Source of the DNA: an uncultured Clostridia bacterium
GTDB taxonomy: Bacteria > Bacillota > Clostridia > UMGS1883
Direction of reading: 5' to 3'
Assembly: GCA_947624455.1 (NCBI GenBank)
Contig: CANQKL010000096.1
Span: 1-6,350, forward strand
DNA length: 6,350 bases
Under the pieces are notes generated by a model. That model was given only the letters and a program-made list of their open reading frames with translations, did no database searches and was not told where the DNA came from. The number at the start of each line of letters is the position of its first letter. Within the stretch, counting starts at the first letter, position 1. Positions 1-5,144 of this stretch are shown piece after piece. The translations under genes were made by a program, and so were the position numbers.

Positions 1-950
1 CCGTGGATACCTATGTTCATAGGATGCGCCACATCGGCCCAGAGGATACTGTCGCGGACTGTGACTCCCCTTGTGTCGCCCTTGTGCTGCCAGCGGGAAG
101 CGTAGATCGCCACGCAGTCGTCGCTGTTGCGCATGAAAAGGTTTTCGCACACCACATCCTGGCAGGACATAATATCAATGCCGTCAGACCAACCCTCTGA
201 TGAGAAGCACTTTATTCCGTTGATCCGTATATGCTCGCTCGCTCCCAGGTACACGCTGTAATGGGGCGGATTTACAATGGAGATGTCCCTGACCTCCACA
301 TTTTTGCAGTCGGTTATCCTCAGTCCCCGAAAGGCCGTGTACCGCTCAAAGCTGTGCAGGTCGATCATTCCTCCGCCGCCGATGCGCACATTGCTGACGC
401 CGTCGCAGACGATGCCGCCCACCACCACCGCTCCGGGAGCGAAATAAACCGAGCAGTCATTAGAGGCGTTGATCAGTCCCTCCTCTATATAATGGAGTCC
501 CGGTTCAAATATCAGGATCTCGCCGGGCCGAGGGGTCGCGCACTCCTTTCGATGTATGCCCGGCTCCAGCCGCCGTCCCTCCGGCAGCCAAAGCGTCGGC
601 CTTTCCGCAAAAAGGTGCAGATTTGAGAGCCTGTCTCCGTCAATCTCCACGCTCAGGCGAACCGGCTTCTCCAGCTCAAGCACCAGCTCCCGGCCCTCGA
701 TACGGTATTTAACGCGCTCTGACACGGGCCGTATATCAACATAGCTGATGGGCCGGCCCTGACGGCTTATCCTCACCTCGGCGGCGCCCTCCAGCTCAAA
801 GCTGCACATCGCCGCCGTGTGTTTGTCGTGCATATTTACCCGCACATTGTGGACAAACTGTTTCTCACCGTTAACCGTCACTGTATAATTTAAGTTTTCA
901 AAATCAAACTTGTCCCAAGGGCGCAGTGGCCCAAGCCGGGGTATCTTCAT
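1..950 (-). CDS. GH28-like (polygalacturonase-type) right-handed beta-helix glycosidase, C-terminus cut by window edge
   Basis: Reading frame open from ATG at 950 to the window edge, giving 316 visible codons and no stop. Residues about 20-115 are beta-rich and look like an N-terminal sandwich domain. Residues about 140-316 show short beta-strand repeats of a right-handed beta-helix (for example CKNVEVRDISIVN). GH28-like signatures are WSDGIDI (Asp256) and NSDDCVAIY (Asp277, Asp278). Their 21-residue spacing equals that of the first two catalytic Asp positions of fungal polygalacturonases. AHPMNIG (His309) sits where the GHG motif is expected, though later than usual. There is no signal peptide, so the enzyme is probably cytoplasmic and may cleave imported oligosaccharides (inference). 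AGGAGG lies 5 bases before the ATG. The gene starts 24 bases after the secreted lyase stop, implying one operon. GH49 (dextranase type) is an alternative, since it also combines an N-terminal sandwich with a beta-helix. The fold is confident and the substrate unknown. Confidence 0.8.
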   Translation of the reverse strand, partial: MKIPRLGPLRPWDKFDFENLNYTVTVNGEKQFVHNVRVNMHDKHTAAMCSFELEGAAEVRISRQGRPISYVDIRPVSERVKYRIEGRELVLELEKPVRLSVEIDGDRLSNLHLFAERPTLWLPEGRRLEPGIHRKECATPRPGEILIFEPGLHYIEEGLINASNDCSVYFAPGAVVVGGIVCDGVSNVRIGGGGMIDLHSFERYTAFRGLRITDCKNVEVRDISIVNPPHYSVYLGASEHIRINGIKCFSSEGWSDGIDIMSCQDVVCENLFMRNSDDCVAIYASRWQHKGDTRGVTVRDSILWADVAHPMNIGIH

Positions 951-955
951 AGAGA

Positions 956-961
956 CCTCCT
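956..961 (-). promoter_or_regulatory. Ribosome binding site of the GH28-like gene
   Basis: AGGAGG, a full anti-Shine-Dalgarno match, lies 5 bases upstream of ATG 950-948 and within the 24-base gap after the lyase stop codon. It fixes the start of the GH28-like gene and shows independent translation initiation within the presumed operon. Confidence 0.85.
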
Positions 962-974
962 AATATGTTGTCAG

Positions 975-2990
975 TTATCTTGTTATCTCAGCTGTACGGG
1001 TCTCGCCATTCCACACTATATCAGCCTGAAGGGCCTCGGTCACGAACCGCAGCGGCACCAATGTACGGCCGTTGACGGCCCTGGGGGCCACGTCCAGCTC
1101 GTATGGCATCCCATCTATCCTGGCCGTAGTCTTACCCAGTTGAAGAACCATCTCCATACCGTCCCTTCTGCCGATGACGGTATTAGTTCCGGCGTTCCAG
1201 ACCACCTCGGCTCCCAACGCCTCAAATATAGCCCTCATAGGCACCAGCACTCGTCCGTTTTCAGCGACGGGATCCGCCTCGCTTTCGAGATAGTCGCCGT
1301 TGAGTGTGACGTACACCCTGGACTGGTCGGCCACGGCGGGGATCTGAACGCCCCCGGCCTCCACAAGCTCCAAAGCCCACTGCTGATTGTTGGCTGGGCC
1401 GTAGGTCCACTGGATTATGGCGGCTCCATCGTCCGCGCTGTTATTGGATATATCCAGCGCCTTGCTGAGCTGGACTGAGGTTATGCGGAAAAAATCGCCC
1501 TCCGTCGGCAGGAAAACGAACTTTTGACTGTTGCGGTCCATGTACGGGGCCGCCACAAAGGCCGCTCCGTTCTCCATGCTTTCATTCTCCACAGAAAGGG
1601 AAAGTCCCGTACCTACATTTGTGACCGCGTACTGACCGCCGCCAAGGTGAGCCACGGCCCATTTTTGGCTTTCGTCCGCGTCGGAAAGGGTGAGCTGGAC
1701 AGCCTTGCCGTCCTCAAGCCCTATGGCCTTGCCCGTAGCCCGGGAAACTATGCGGTACACTCCGTCCCGCACGTTAGTCTCGGGCAGCCGAGCGCTTCCG
1801 CCGCTGCCCGCCGGACGGGTAAACAGCAGCGTGCCAAAGCCCGTCTGGTCAAAGGTGGAGCCGTGACCCCCGGGGCCGCCCTCGGGCCGGACCAGCTCCG
1901 CCCGCCGGGCCACGTTAGGCACTCTAAGCCCTTTGCGGTTGGCGTAATGGTTGTAGATCATTTCCCATATGGGACGCATCTCGCCCCTTGTACCCTCGCC
2001 CAAAGCGGTCTGACTCATAAGATTCCCCGCCTGACCGGTATGCCACTCGTATGTAACATATGGCACATCGTCGCCGTTGTTGTAACGGGCGACATACTCC
2101 GCCGCGTACATGAAGCGGTTGTTGGCCCAGCCGTAGAGGTCGAGTCCCTGATTCCAGGCTATTTCGCAGAAGGTGGCCATCAAGCCTATTCCCAGATTGG
2201 CATGGCCCTGATCGCGGCCGGACTCCTGCCACTGAGCCATCGAGCCGGGGTAAAGGACAGGTATAGCGTTGTAAATGGAGCCGTTACCGGCGCCGTACAT
2301 GAAGTAGTCCACCGCCCGGTCATAAATTTCCCGGTCGTCGCAGAACACGCCGATAGCCAGGGCGGCCTCCATGTTGCACAGATCCCAGTTGGCCCAATAA
2401 TTTTGGATATGGGCGTCGTTGTGATCCCTGCCGAACTCGTTGCTGTAAAGGAAACGCTCGTTAAGGGGCTTATAGAACACGTTCATGAGCATGGACTTCA
2501 TGCCGTCAAGGTCAAAGCCGGGGTAGTCCCGCATCAGCTCGGAGGCATTGGCCAACTGATAACCGAACAGTCCCGCGGCCAAATAGCGGTCGGCGTTGCC
2601 GGTGACGGTTTTCAAAGTGGAACTCCAGGCGTTAAGTATATTTTTCGCCGTCTCGCCGCAGGCGGTATCTCCGGCTATCCTCCAGCGCAGGGCGCACTGA
2701 TAGGCCCGTGCCGCATCGTTATACAGCAGCGCCACATTGTCCCCGGCTCCGCCGCGGCTGACAGTCTCCATCGCCCTCGGACTCCAGCCGGGCTGCGAAA
2801 GCTCGCTGTCCTTCAAAGTTTCCCAGCCGGAAAGTATCGGCTGCTGCCCGGCGCTTATAGCGGACTTTATCCGTTGAAAGTCCTCCTCGGTATGGAGCAG
2901 TCCCGGATGCTTGAACTCCGCCGCCTCGGCGGTAAGGCTCATGATCGCCAACGCCGCAAAGGCTCCTATAAGGGCGATGAACTTTTTCAT
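975..2990 (-). CDS. Secreted alginate-lyase-superfamily polysaccharide lyase with ricin-type beta-trefoil and copper-amine-oxidase-N-like tail
   Basis: 671 residues, complete. Residues 1-23 form a signal peptide (MKKF, hydrophobic core, AEA cleavage site). Residues about 25-390 resemble the alpha-helical alginate lyase superfamily: NYWANWD at 197-203 and ESGRDQGH at 256-263, the latter recalled as a typical signature of proteins annotated 'alginate lyase family' (PL38 is possible). Residues about 405-545 are a ricin-like beta-trefoil, with three Q-x-W/F motifs at Q442, Q489 and Q536 spaced exactly 47 residues apart, expected to bind carbohydrate. Residues about 557-671 match the copper amine oxidase N-terminal-like module, with two halves each carrying a GR(V/T)LVP(M/L)R motif. 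This module is common on secreted Firmicutes proteins and may help surface retention (inference). It probably cleaves a uronic-acid polysaccharide outside the cell by beta-elimination. The polymer cannot be named, because family members act on alginate, glucuronan and related substrates. It has its own promoter and GGAGGG ribosome binding site. Confidence 0.9.
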   Translation of the reverse strand: MKKFIALIGAFAALAIMSLTAEAAEFKHPGLLHTEEDFQRIKSAISAGQQPILSGWETLKDSELSQPGWSPRAMETVSRGGAGDNVALLYNDAARAYQCALRWRIAGDTACGETAKNILNAWSSTLKTVTGNADRYLAAGLFGYQLANASELMRDYPGFDLDGMKSMLMNVFYKPLNERFLYSNEFGRDHNDAHIQNYWANWDLCNMEAALAIGVFCDDREIYDRAVDYFMYGAGNGSIYNAIPVLYPGSMAQWQESGRDQGHANLGIGLMATFCEIAWNQGLDLYGWANNRFMYAAEYVARYNNGDDVPYVTYEWHTGQAGNLMSQTALGEGTRGEMRPIWEMIYNHYANRKGLRVPNVARRAELVRPEGGPGGHGSTFDQTGFGTLLFTRPAGSGGSARLPETNVRDGVYRIVSRATGKAIGLEDGKAVQLTLSDADESQKWAVAHLGGGQYAVTNVGTGLSLSVENESMENGAAFVAAPYMDRNSQKFVFLPTEGDFFRITSVQLSKALDISNNSADDGAAIIQWTYGPANNQQWALELVEAGGVQIPAVADQSRVYVTLNGDYLESEADPVAENGRVLVPMRAIFEALGAEVVWNAGTNTVIGRRDGMEMVLQLGKTTARIDGMPYELDVAPRAVNGRTLVPLRFVTEALQADIVWNGETRTAEITR

Positions 2991-2996
2991 ATTTAT

Positions 2997-3002
2997 CCCT
3001 CC
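2997..3002 (-). promoter_or_regulatory. Ribosome binding site of the secreted lyase gene
   Basis: GGAGGG lies 6 bases before ATG 2990-2988. Together with the signal peptide that begins immediately at this Met, it settles the start codon. Confidence 0.8.
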
Positions 3003-3022
3003 GTTTGCCGTTTTACACTTTA

Positions 3023-3051
3023 ATTATATCACTCTGTCAAAATCTGAACAA
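3023..3051 (-). promoter_or_regulatory. Probable sigma-A promoter of the lyase/GH28-like operon
   Basis: A perfect -10 box TATAAT at 3028-3023 has a weak -35 box TTGTTC at 3051-3046, with 17 bases between them. The predicted transcript start is near 3016, leaving a leader of about 25 bases. A perfect TTGACA also occurs at 3040-3035, but only 6 bases before the -10, so it cannot be the -35 element. A strong -10 with a poor -35 is the usual form of an activator-dependent promoter, which fits the adjacent AraC genes (inference). Confidence 0.6.
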
Positions 3052-3058
3052 TGATTTT
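3039..3058. repeat. Inverted repeat AAAATC-N8-GATTTT over the -35 region
   Basis: Six-base arms at 3039-3044 and 3053-3058 flank an 8-base centre and bracket the weak -35 box of the lyase promoter. This could be a regulator site, but AT-rich 6-base arms can arise by chance. Confidence 0.3.
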
Positions 3059-3068
3059 TTGTATTGGG

Positions 3069-3081
3069 ATTTTGCCAAAAT
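3069..3081. promoter_or_regulatory. 13-base perfect palindrome, possible operator upstream of the lyase promoter
   Basis: ATTTTG-C-CAAAAT is a perfect inverted repeat with a one-base centre at 3075, about 59 bases upstream of the predicted transcript start (near 3016). That is close to the position where class I activators bind. It lies just after the stop of the second AraC gene. No U-tract follows it, so it does not look like a terminator. The assignment to a regulator is inference. Confidence 0.35.
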
Positions 3082-3094
3082 GTACACGCAAAGC

Positions 3095-3865
3095 TCAGTG
3101 ATACAGGTCAATATATTCCGTAGGCGAGAGTCCGTACCTTGAGGCGAAGCCCGCTTCAAATTCCTCCCTGCTGGCGAAGCGCAAATACCTCGCAATATCC
3201 CCTATATCGTTTTTAAAGCACAGGAACGGCTTACTTTTTTCGTACCGCATCACAACGTTGTACTCGTCTACTCCCATGCCGTACACCCGCAAAAACAGCG
3301 TCTCGACCTCCGGCGGAGCGCCGACGCTTTCCCCGGGTGCGAACTTTGCAAACATATACTTTTCGTATTCTTTGACCATAGCCTTGAACGCCCCAAACTC
3401 GTTGTCGTTTTCCCCGGCGATTTCCTGTCCCAGCATTATCATCACCCGGTACAGCTTAAGGGAGGTATTTTTGTTTTCCGCCGCGCCGTCCTCGGCGCAG
3501 AGGCCGTAAAGCTCGCCGTACTGGCGGAGCAGCTCGTCGCTGCATTTCTCCAGCAGGTGGAGGCAGCCGTCCTCAAAATAGTTCATCAGGTTGGGAGCCA
3601 TGTCGGTATCGCAGGCAATCCTGCGGAAGATCGCAGGCCCTCCGCAGGTACGGATTCCGCAGCGGGCCCCCTGGTCGGCGCAAAACATGGCCCCTTTGCC
3701 GAAAGGCCGCTCGTACATATTTTCGGCCGTCACAAAGCCCCGGCCGCCCACGCAGAGCATAAGCTGGCTAAAGGGGAAGTTGTATATTTCCTCGCACCTT
3801 TCCACGGTTTCCTCGACCGCGTCCACCACTCGAACCAGCAGATTTTCATTGGTCAACCGAAGCAT
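3095..3865 (-). CDS. AraC-family-like regulator with degenerate first helix-turn-helix
   Basis: 256 residues from ATG at 3865. An in-frame TTG at 3889 would add 8 residues and an ATG at 3874 would add 3. I prefer 3865 because the only Shine-Dalgarno-like run (GGGGG, 3879-3875) is about 9-10 bases upstream of it and too close to the 3874 ATG. The N-terminal half is beta-rich and cupin-like (QLMLCVGGRGFV). The C-terminal half ends in a clear second AraC helix-turn-helix: DIGDIARYLRFAS then EEFEAGFASRYGLSPTEY. The first helix-turn-helix is only partial. The text from KYMFAKF to YGMGVDEY is about 8 residues shorter than usual, and the expected LxELAxxxGxS segment is missing. It overlaps the upstream AraC gene by 20 bases, so it is probably translationally coupled. 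It may act as a partner or modulator of that protein, or bind DNA through its second motif only (inference). Confidence 0.75.
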   Translation of the reverse strand: MLRLTNENLLVRVVDAVEETVERCEEIYNFPFSQLMLCVGGRGFVTAENMYERPFGKGAMFCADQGARCGIRTCGGPAIFRRIACDTDMAPNLMNYFEDGCLHLLEKCSDELLRQYGELYGLCAEDGAAENKNTSLKLYRVMIMLGQEIAGENDNEFGAFKAMVKEYEKYMFAKFAPGESVGAPPEVETLFLRVYGMGVDEYNVVMRYEKSKPFLCFKNDIGDIARYLRFASREEFEAGFASRYGLSPTEYIDLYH

Positions 3866-4715
3866 CCTCGCCATTCCCCCTGTTATCAATATAAGTGTTG
3901 GCTTCCCGATACTCTTTGGGCGTCAAGCCGGTATAACGCTTGAACACCTTGCCAAAATATGATTTGTCATTAAAGCCGCTCATTTCGCCCACCTCCTTAA
4001 CGGTAAGCGACAGATCGCTGCACAGCAGCTTGCAGGCGTTGTCCACCCTGACGCGCACCAAATAGGTTATGGGGGAGGTGTGATAAGCCGCCCTGAACAG
4101 CTTGCCCACGTAAGTGGGGTTATAGCCCGCGCTTGCGGCCAGCTCGTCCAGGGAGATATCCTCGGCGAACCGCTCGTGAATGACGGTAATGATGGGTTCC
4201 AGCTTTTTACGGGCAGGATCCTCGCCGGGCATAGCTCCGTTGCACTCGCCAAGGGTCATTAGCAGCTCGTAGGCCAAATAGGACAGCTCCGAGTTGACAA
4301 GCTGACCGCCCAGCTTGTTCAGCTCCACAATAGCGTCGAACATATCGTTGACCTCGTCAAAGGCCCCTATCTTTTTAGTCGGGATCACTCCGCTCTGCAA
4401 AAAGCCCAGCCGCTCCATAATGCCGCCGAGGCTCGCGCCGCCGCAGACGATATATTTGCTTTCCCAGTTTTCAGTTATGGGGTAGTACTCCACCGGCGTA
4501 CCGTTGGTGAAGTAGATAACGTCCCCGGCCCGTATTTTGCGCTTGCTTTTGTTGTGATCCACAAAATAGCCCGCGCCGCCAGTAAATATGGAGAACTGGC
4601 TGCAAGTGGCGAAGCCGCCGGGGTATTTTTCGGCCTTCTGGTGCGCCAGAGAGTTGGAACCCAAGACGTAGATAGGCAGATTATGCAATTCGTTGTTTGA
4701 GATTGGAGTGAACAT
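3846..4715 (-). CDS. AraC-family transcriptional activator with cupin-like sensor domain
   Basis: 289 residues from ATG at 4715. The frame stays open to a GTG at 4772, but a consensus promoter has its -10 box inside that extension, so the longer form could not be translated from this promoter's transcript. GGGGGG lies 6 bases before the chosen ATG. Residues about 30-90 form a cupin-like ligand-binding domain, including the typical IRAGDVIYFTNGTPVEY strand pair. Residues about 170-270 hold both helix-turn-helix motifs of the AraC/XylS family: ISLDELAASAGYNPTYVGKL, then LTVKEVGEMSGFNDKSYFGK followed by the family tail YTGLTPKEYR. It probably senses a sugar or uronate derived from the polysaccharide and activates the lyase promoter downstream, and possibly its own promoter (inference from context). 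It is the first gene of an overlapping pair with the second AraC-like gene. Confidence 0.9.
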   Translation of the reverse strand: MFTPISNNELHNLPIYVLGSNSLAHQKAEKYPGGFATCSQFSIFTGGAGYFVDHNKSKRKIRAGDVIYFTNGTPVEYYPITENWESKYIVCGGASLGGIMERLGFLQSGVIPTKKIGAFDEVNDMFDAIVELNKLGGQLVNSELSYLAYELLMTLGECNGAMPGEDPARKKLEPIITVIHERFAEDISLDELAASAGYNPTYVGKLFRAAYHTSPITYLVRVRVDNACKLLCSDLSLTVKEVGEMSGFNDKSYFGKVFKRYTGLTPKEYREANTYIDNRGNGEDASVDQ

Positions 4716-4721
4716 GAACGA

Positions 4722-4727
4722 CCCCCC
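4722..4727 (-). promoter_or_regulatory. Ribosome binding site deciding the AraC start
   Basis: GGGGGG lies 6 bases upstream of ATG 4715-4713. It can pair with the anti-Shine-Dalgarno through G-C and G-U pairs. The GTG at 4772 has no such site, which supports the shorter protein. Confidence 0.55.
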
Positions 4728-4741
4728 AGGCGGAAACGCCT
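4728..4741 (-). other. Small hairpin directly abutting the AraC ribosome binding site
   Basis: On the transcript, AGGCG-TTTC-CGCCT forms a 5-bp stem with a 4-base loop, ending at the base immediately before the GGGGGG run. It could tune ribosome access, but a 5-bp stem may also be incidental. Confidence 0.3.
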
Positions 4742-4760
4742 TTCGTTTAGTTATATAATT

Positions 4761-4789
4761 ATTATATTCCACATTAATTTTAGTGTCAA
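4761..4789 (-). promoter_or_regulatory. Consensus sigma-A promoter of the AraC pair
   Basis: TTGACA (4789-4784), a 17-base spacer and TATAAT (4766-4761) match both consensus boxes exactly with optimal spacing. The transcript should start near 4754 and give a leader of about 39 bases before ATG 4715. So strong a promoter suggests constitutive expression of the regulators unless it is repressed. Confidence 0.85.
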
Positions 4790-4801
4790 TGCGAAAATGT
4801 C

Positions 4802-4835
4802 GGTATAATTATACAAATTGTATTAAGGTATAATT
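4802..4835. repeat. AT-rich direct and inverted repeats upstream of the AraC promoter
   Basis: GGTATAATT occurs at 4802-4810 and again at 4827-4835, an offset of 25 bases. On the minus strand it reads AATTATACC. Overlapping it are a 12-base perfect palindrome GTATAATTATAC (4803-4814) and a 13-base one ATACAA-A-TTGTAT (4811-4823). The block ends 13 bases before the -35 box of the AraC promoter (4789), a plausible site for autoregulation (inference). The copies also contain TATAAT-like hexamers, but none has a matching -35 box. Confidence 0.5.
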
Positions 4836-4836
4836 T

Positions 4837-4870
4837 GCGCCCCGCGTCGGCTCTGTGTGACGCGGGGCGC
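4837..4870 (-). terminator. Strong 12-bp GC-rich hairpin, candidate terminator
   Basis: GCGCCCCGCGTC pairs perfectly with GACGCGGGGCGC around a 10-base loop. It lies downstream of the LamG protein and small-protein genes, where a terminator is expected. On the minus strand it is followed by AAATTATACC rather than a run of T, so it is not a classical intrinsic terminator. It could instead be a transcript-end stabiliser, a factor-assisted terminator or a protein-binding site. The stem itself is certain and the role is not. Confidence 0.5.
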
Positions 4871-4890
4871 GGGTTTAAGCTTGTCGCGGA

Positions 4891-4918
4891 ATTATACGGA
4901 CGGATCCCCGTCCGCCAA
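4891..4918 (-). promoter_or_regulatory. Possible second, operator-like promoter with a palindromic spacer
   Basis: TTGGCG (4918-4913), a 16-base spacer and a perfect TATAAT (4896-4891) resemble a sigma-A promoter. The spacer is almost entirely occupied by the palindrome at 4897-4914. A transcript from here would run through the 12-bp hairpin and the AraC promoter. This is a weak match of 4/6 at -35, with no direct evidence that it is used. Confidence 0.3.
4897..4914. repeat. 7-bp inverted repeat CGGACGG/CCGTCCG
   Basis: Perfect 7-base arms (4897-4903 and 4908-4914) are separated by ATCC. As RNA it forms a tight hairpin. As DNA it could be an operator. It is nested inside the outer TCGCGG/CCGCGA pairing, so the two stems could stack into a longer structure at the end of the upstream transcript. 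Confidence 0.55.
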
Positions 4919-4946
4919 GGAGGACCGCGATCAAGAGAAACAGCGT

Positions 4947-5126
4947 TTAATTGTTGTTATTTTTCCAGTCTTTCCAGTATTTGTACTGTTCCGCCGCTTC
5001 GTCAGGGGCAGTTAATTTGATGATTTTGCTGTCGGAGCCTTCGGCGCTAATAAAGAGTACGCCAGCCATAACCTCCTCAGATTTGAGGTCGGCAATATTT
5101 ATTTCAGGATAAATAAACTTTTTCAT
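4947..5126 (-). CDS. Small 59-residue protein of unknown function
   Basis: ATG at 5126 to TAA at 4949-4947. A very good ribosome binding site AAGGAGG lies 9 bases upstream, and the ATG is 18 bases after the stop of the LamG protein gene, so it is probably the last gene of that operon. The N-terminus MKKFIYPEINIADLKSEEV has the look of short Clostridia proteins that start M-K-K, then P-E, alternating hydrophobics, then E-[ED]-[IV] (recalled, not searched). A hydrophobic stretch AGVLFISA at 21-28 is too short for a membrane span. The C-terminus is charged and aromatic (QYKYWKDWK) and ends in four Asn. There are no Cys and no signal peptide, so it is likely cytoplasmic or a precursor-type peptide. 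Function is not recognised. Confidence 0.65.
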   Translation of the reverse strand: MKKFIYPEINIADLKSEEVMAGVLFISAEGSDSKIIKLTAPDEAAEQYKYWKDWKNNNN

Positions 5127-5135
5127 CGTATTCTG

Positions 5136-5142
5136 CCTCCTT
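5136..5142 (-). promoter_or_regulatory. Ribosome binding site of the 59-residue gene
   Basis: AAGGAGG, 9 bases before ATG 5126-5124 and ending 2 bases after the upstream stop codon. This strong site is the main support for calling such a short gene. Confidence 0.75.
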
Positions 5143-5144
5143 CC

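Larger units (their letters stand above)
4790..4946. other. Structured intergenic region without a gene
   Basis: No credible coding frame is present between the stop of the 59-residue gene and the AraC promoter. The stretch holds an AT-rich repeat block (4802-4835), a 12-bp hairpin (4837-4870), a 7-bp palindrome (4897-4914) and an outer 6-bp pairing TCGCGG/CCGCGA (4884-4889 with 4925-4930). It must contain the 3' end of the upstream transcription unit and upstream control sequence for the AraC pair. Confidence 0.6.

Noticed and set aside
231..626. Plus-strand open frame opposite the GH28-like gene
   Set aside because: The minus strand carries conserved GH28-type motifs across this span. The plus-strand translation shows no family features.
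1924..2232. Second minus-strand frame inside the lyase gene
   Set aside because: It is an out-of-frame shadow of the lyase catalytic domain, which is intact in its own frame, so there is no sign of a frameshift.
1524..3023. A 499-codon open frame on the plus strand opposite the lyase gene
   Set aside because: It lies entirely antisense to a gene with clear domains and a signal peptide. Its translation shows no recognisable domain and is rich in His, Gly, Val and Arg, as expected for a complementary-strand artefact.
3035..3040. Perfect TTGACA as the -35 box of the lyase promoter
   Set aside because: It is only 6 bases from the TATAAT box, far below the usual 16-18. TTGTTC at 17 bases is the positionally correct element.
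3557..3962. Overlapping plus-strand frames opposite the AraC genes
   Set aside because: Antisense to two genes with recognisable AraC features, and no ribosome binding site or domain supports them.
4802..4870. CRISPR-like or mobile-element ends in the repeat-rich spacer
   Set aside because: Only two 9-base copies occur, with no regular spacer series, transposase or target-site duplication. A regulatory or transcript-end role explains the repeats better.
4835..5020. Plus-strand 61-codon frame across the intergenic hairpins
   Set aside because: It runs through a perfect 12-bp inverted repeat and antisense to the better-supported 59-residue gene, with no domain content.
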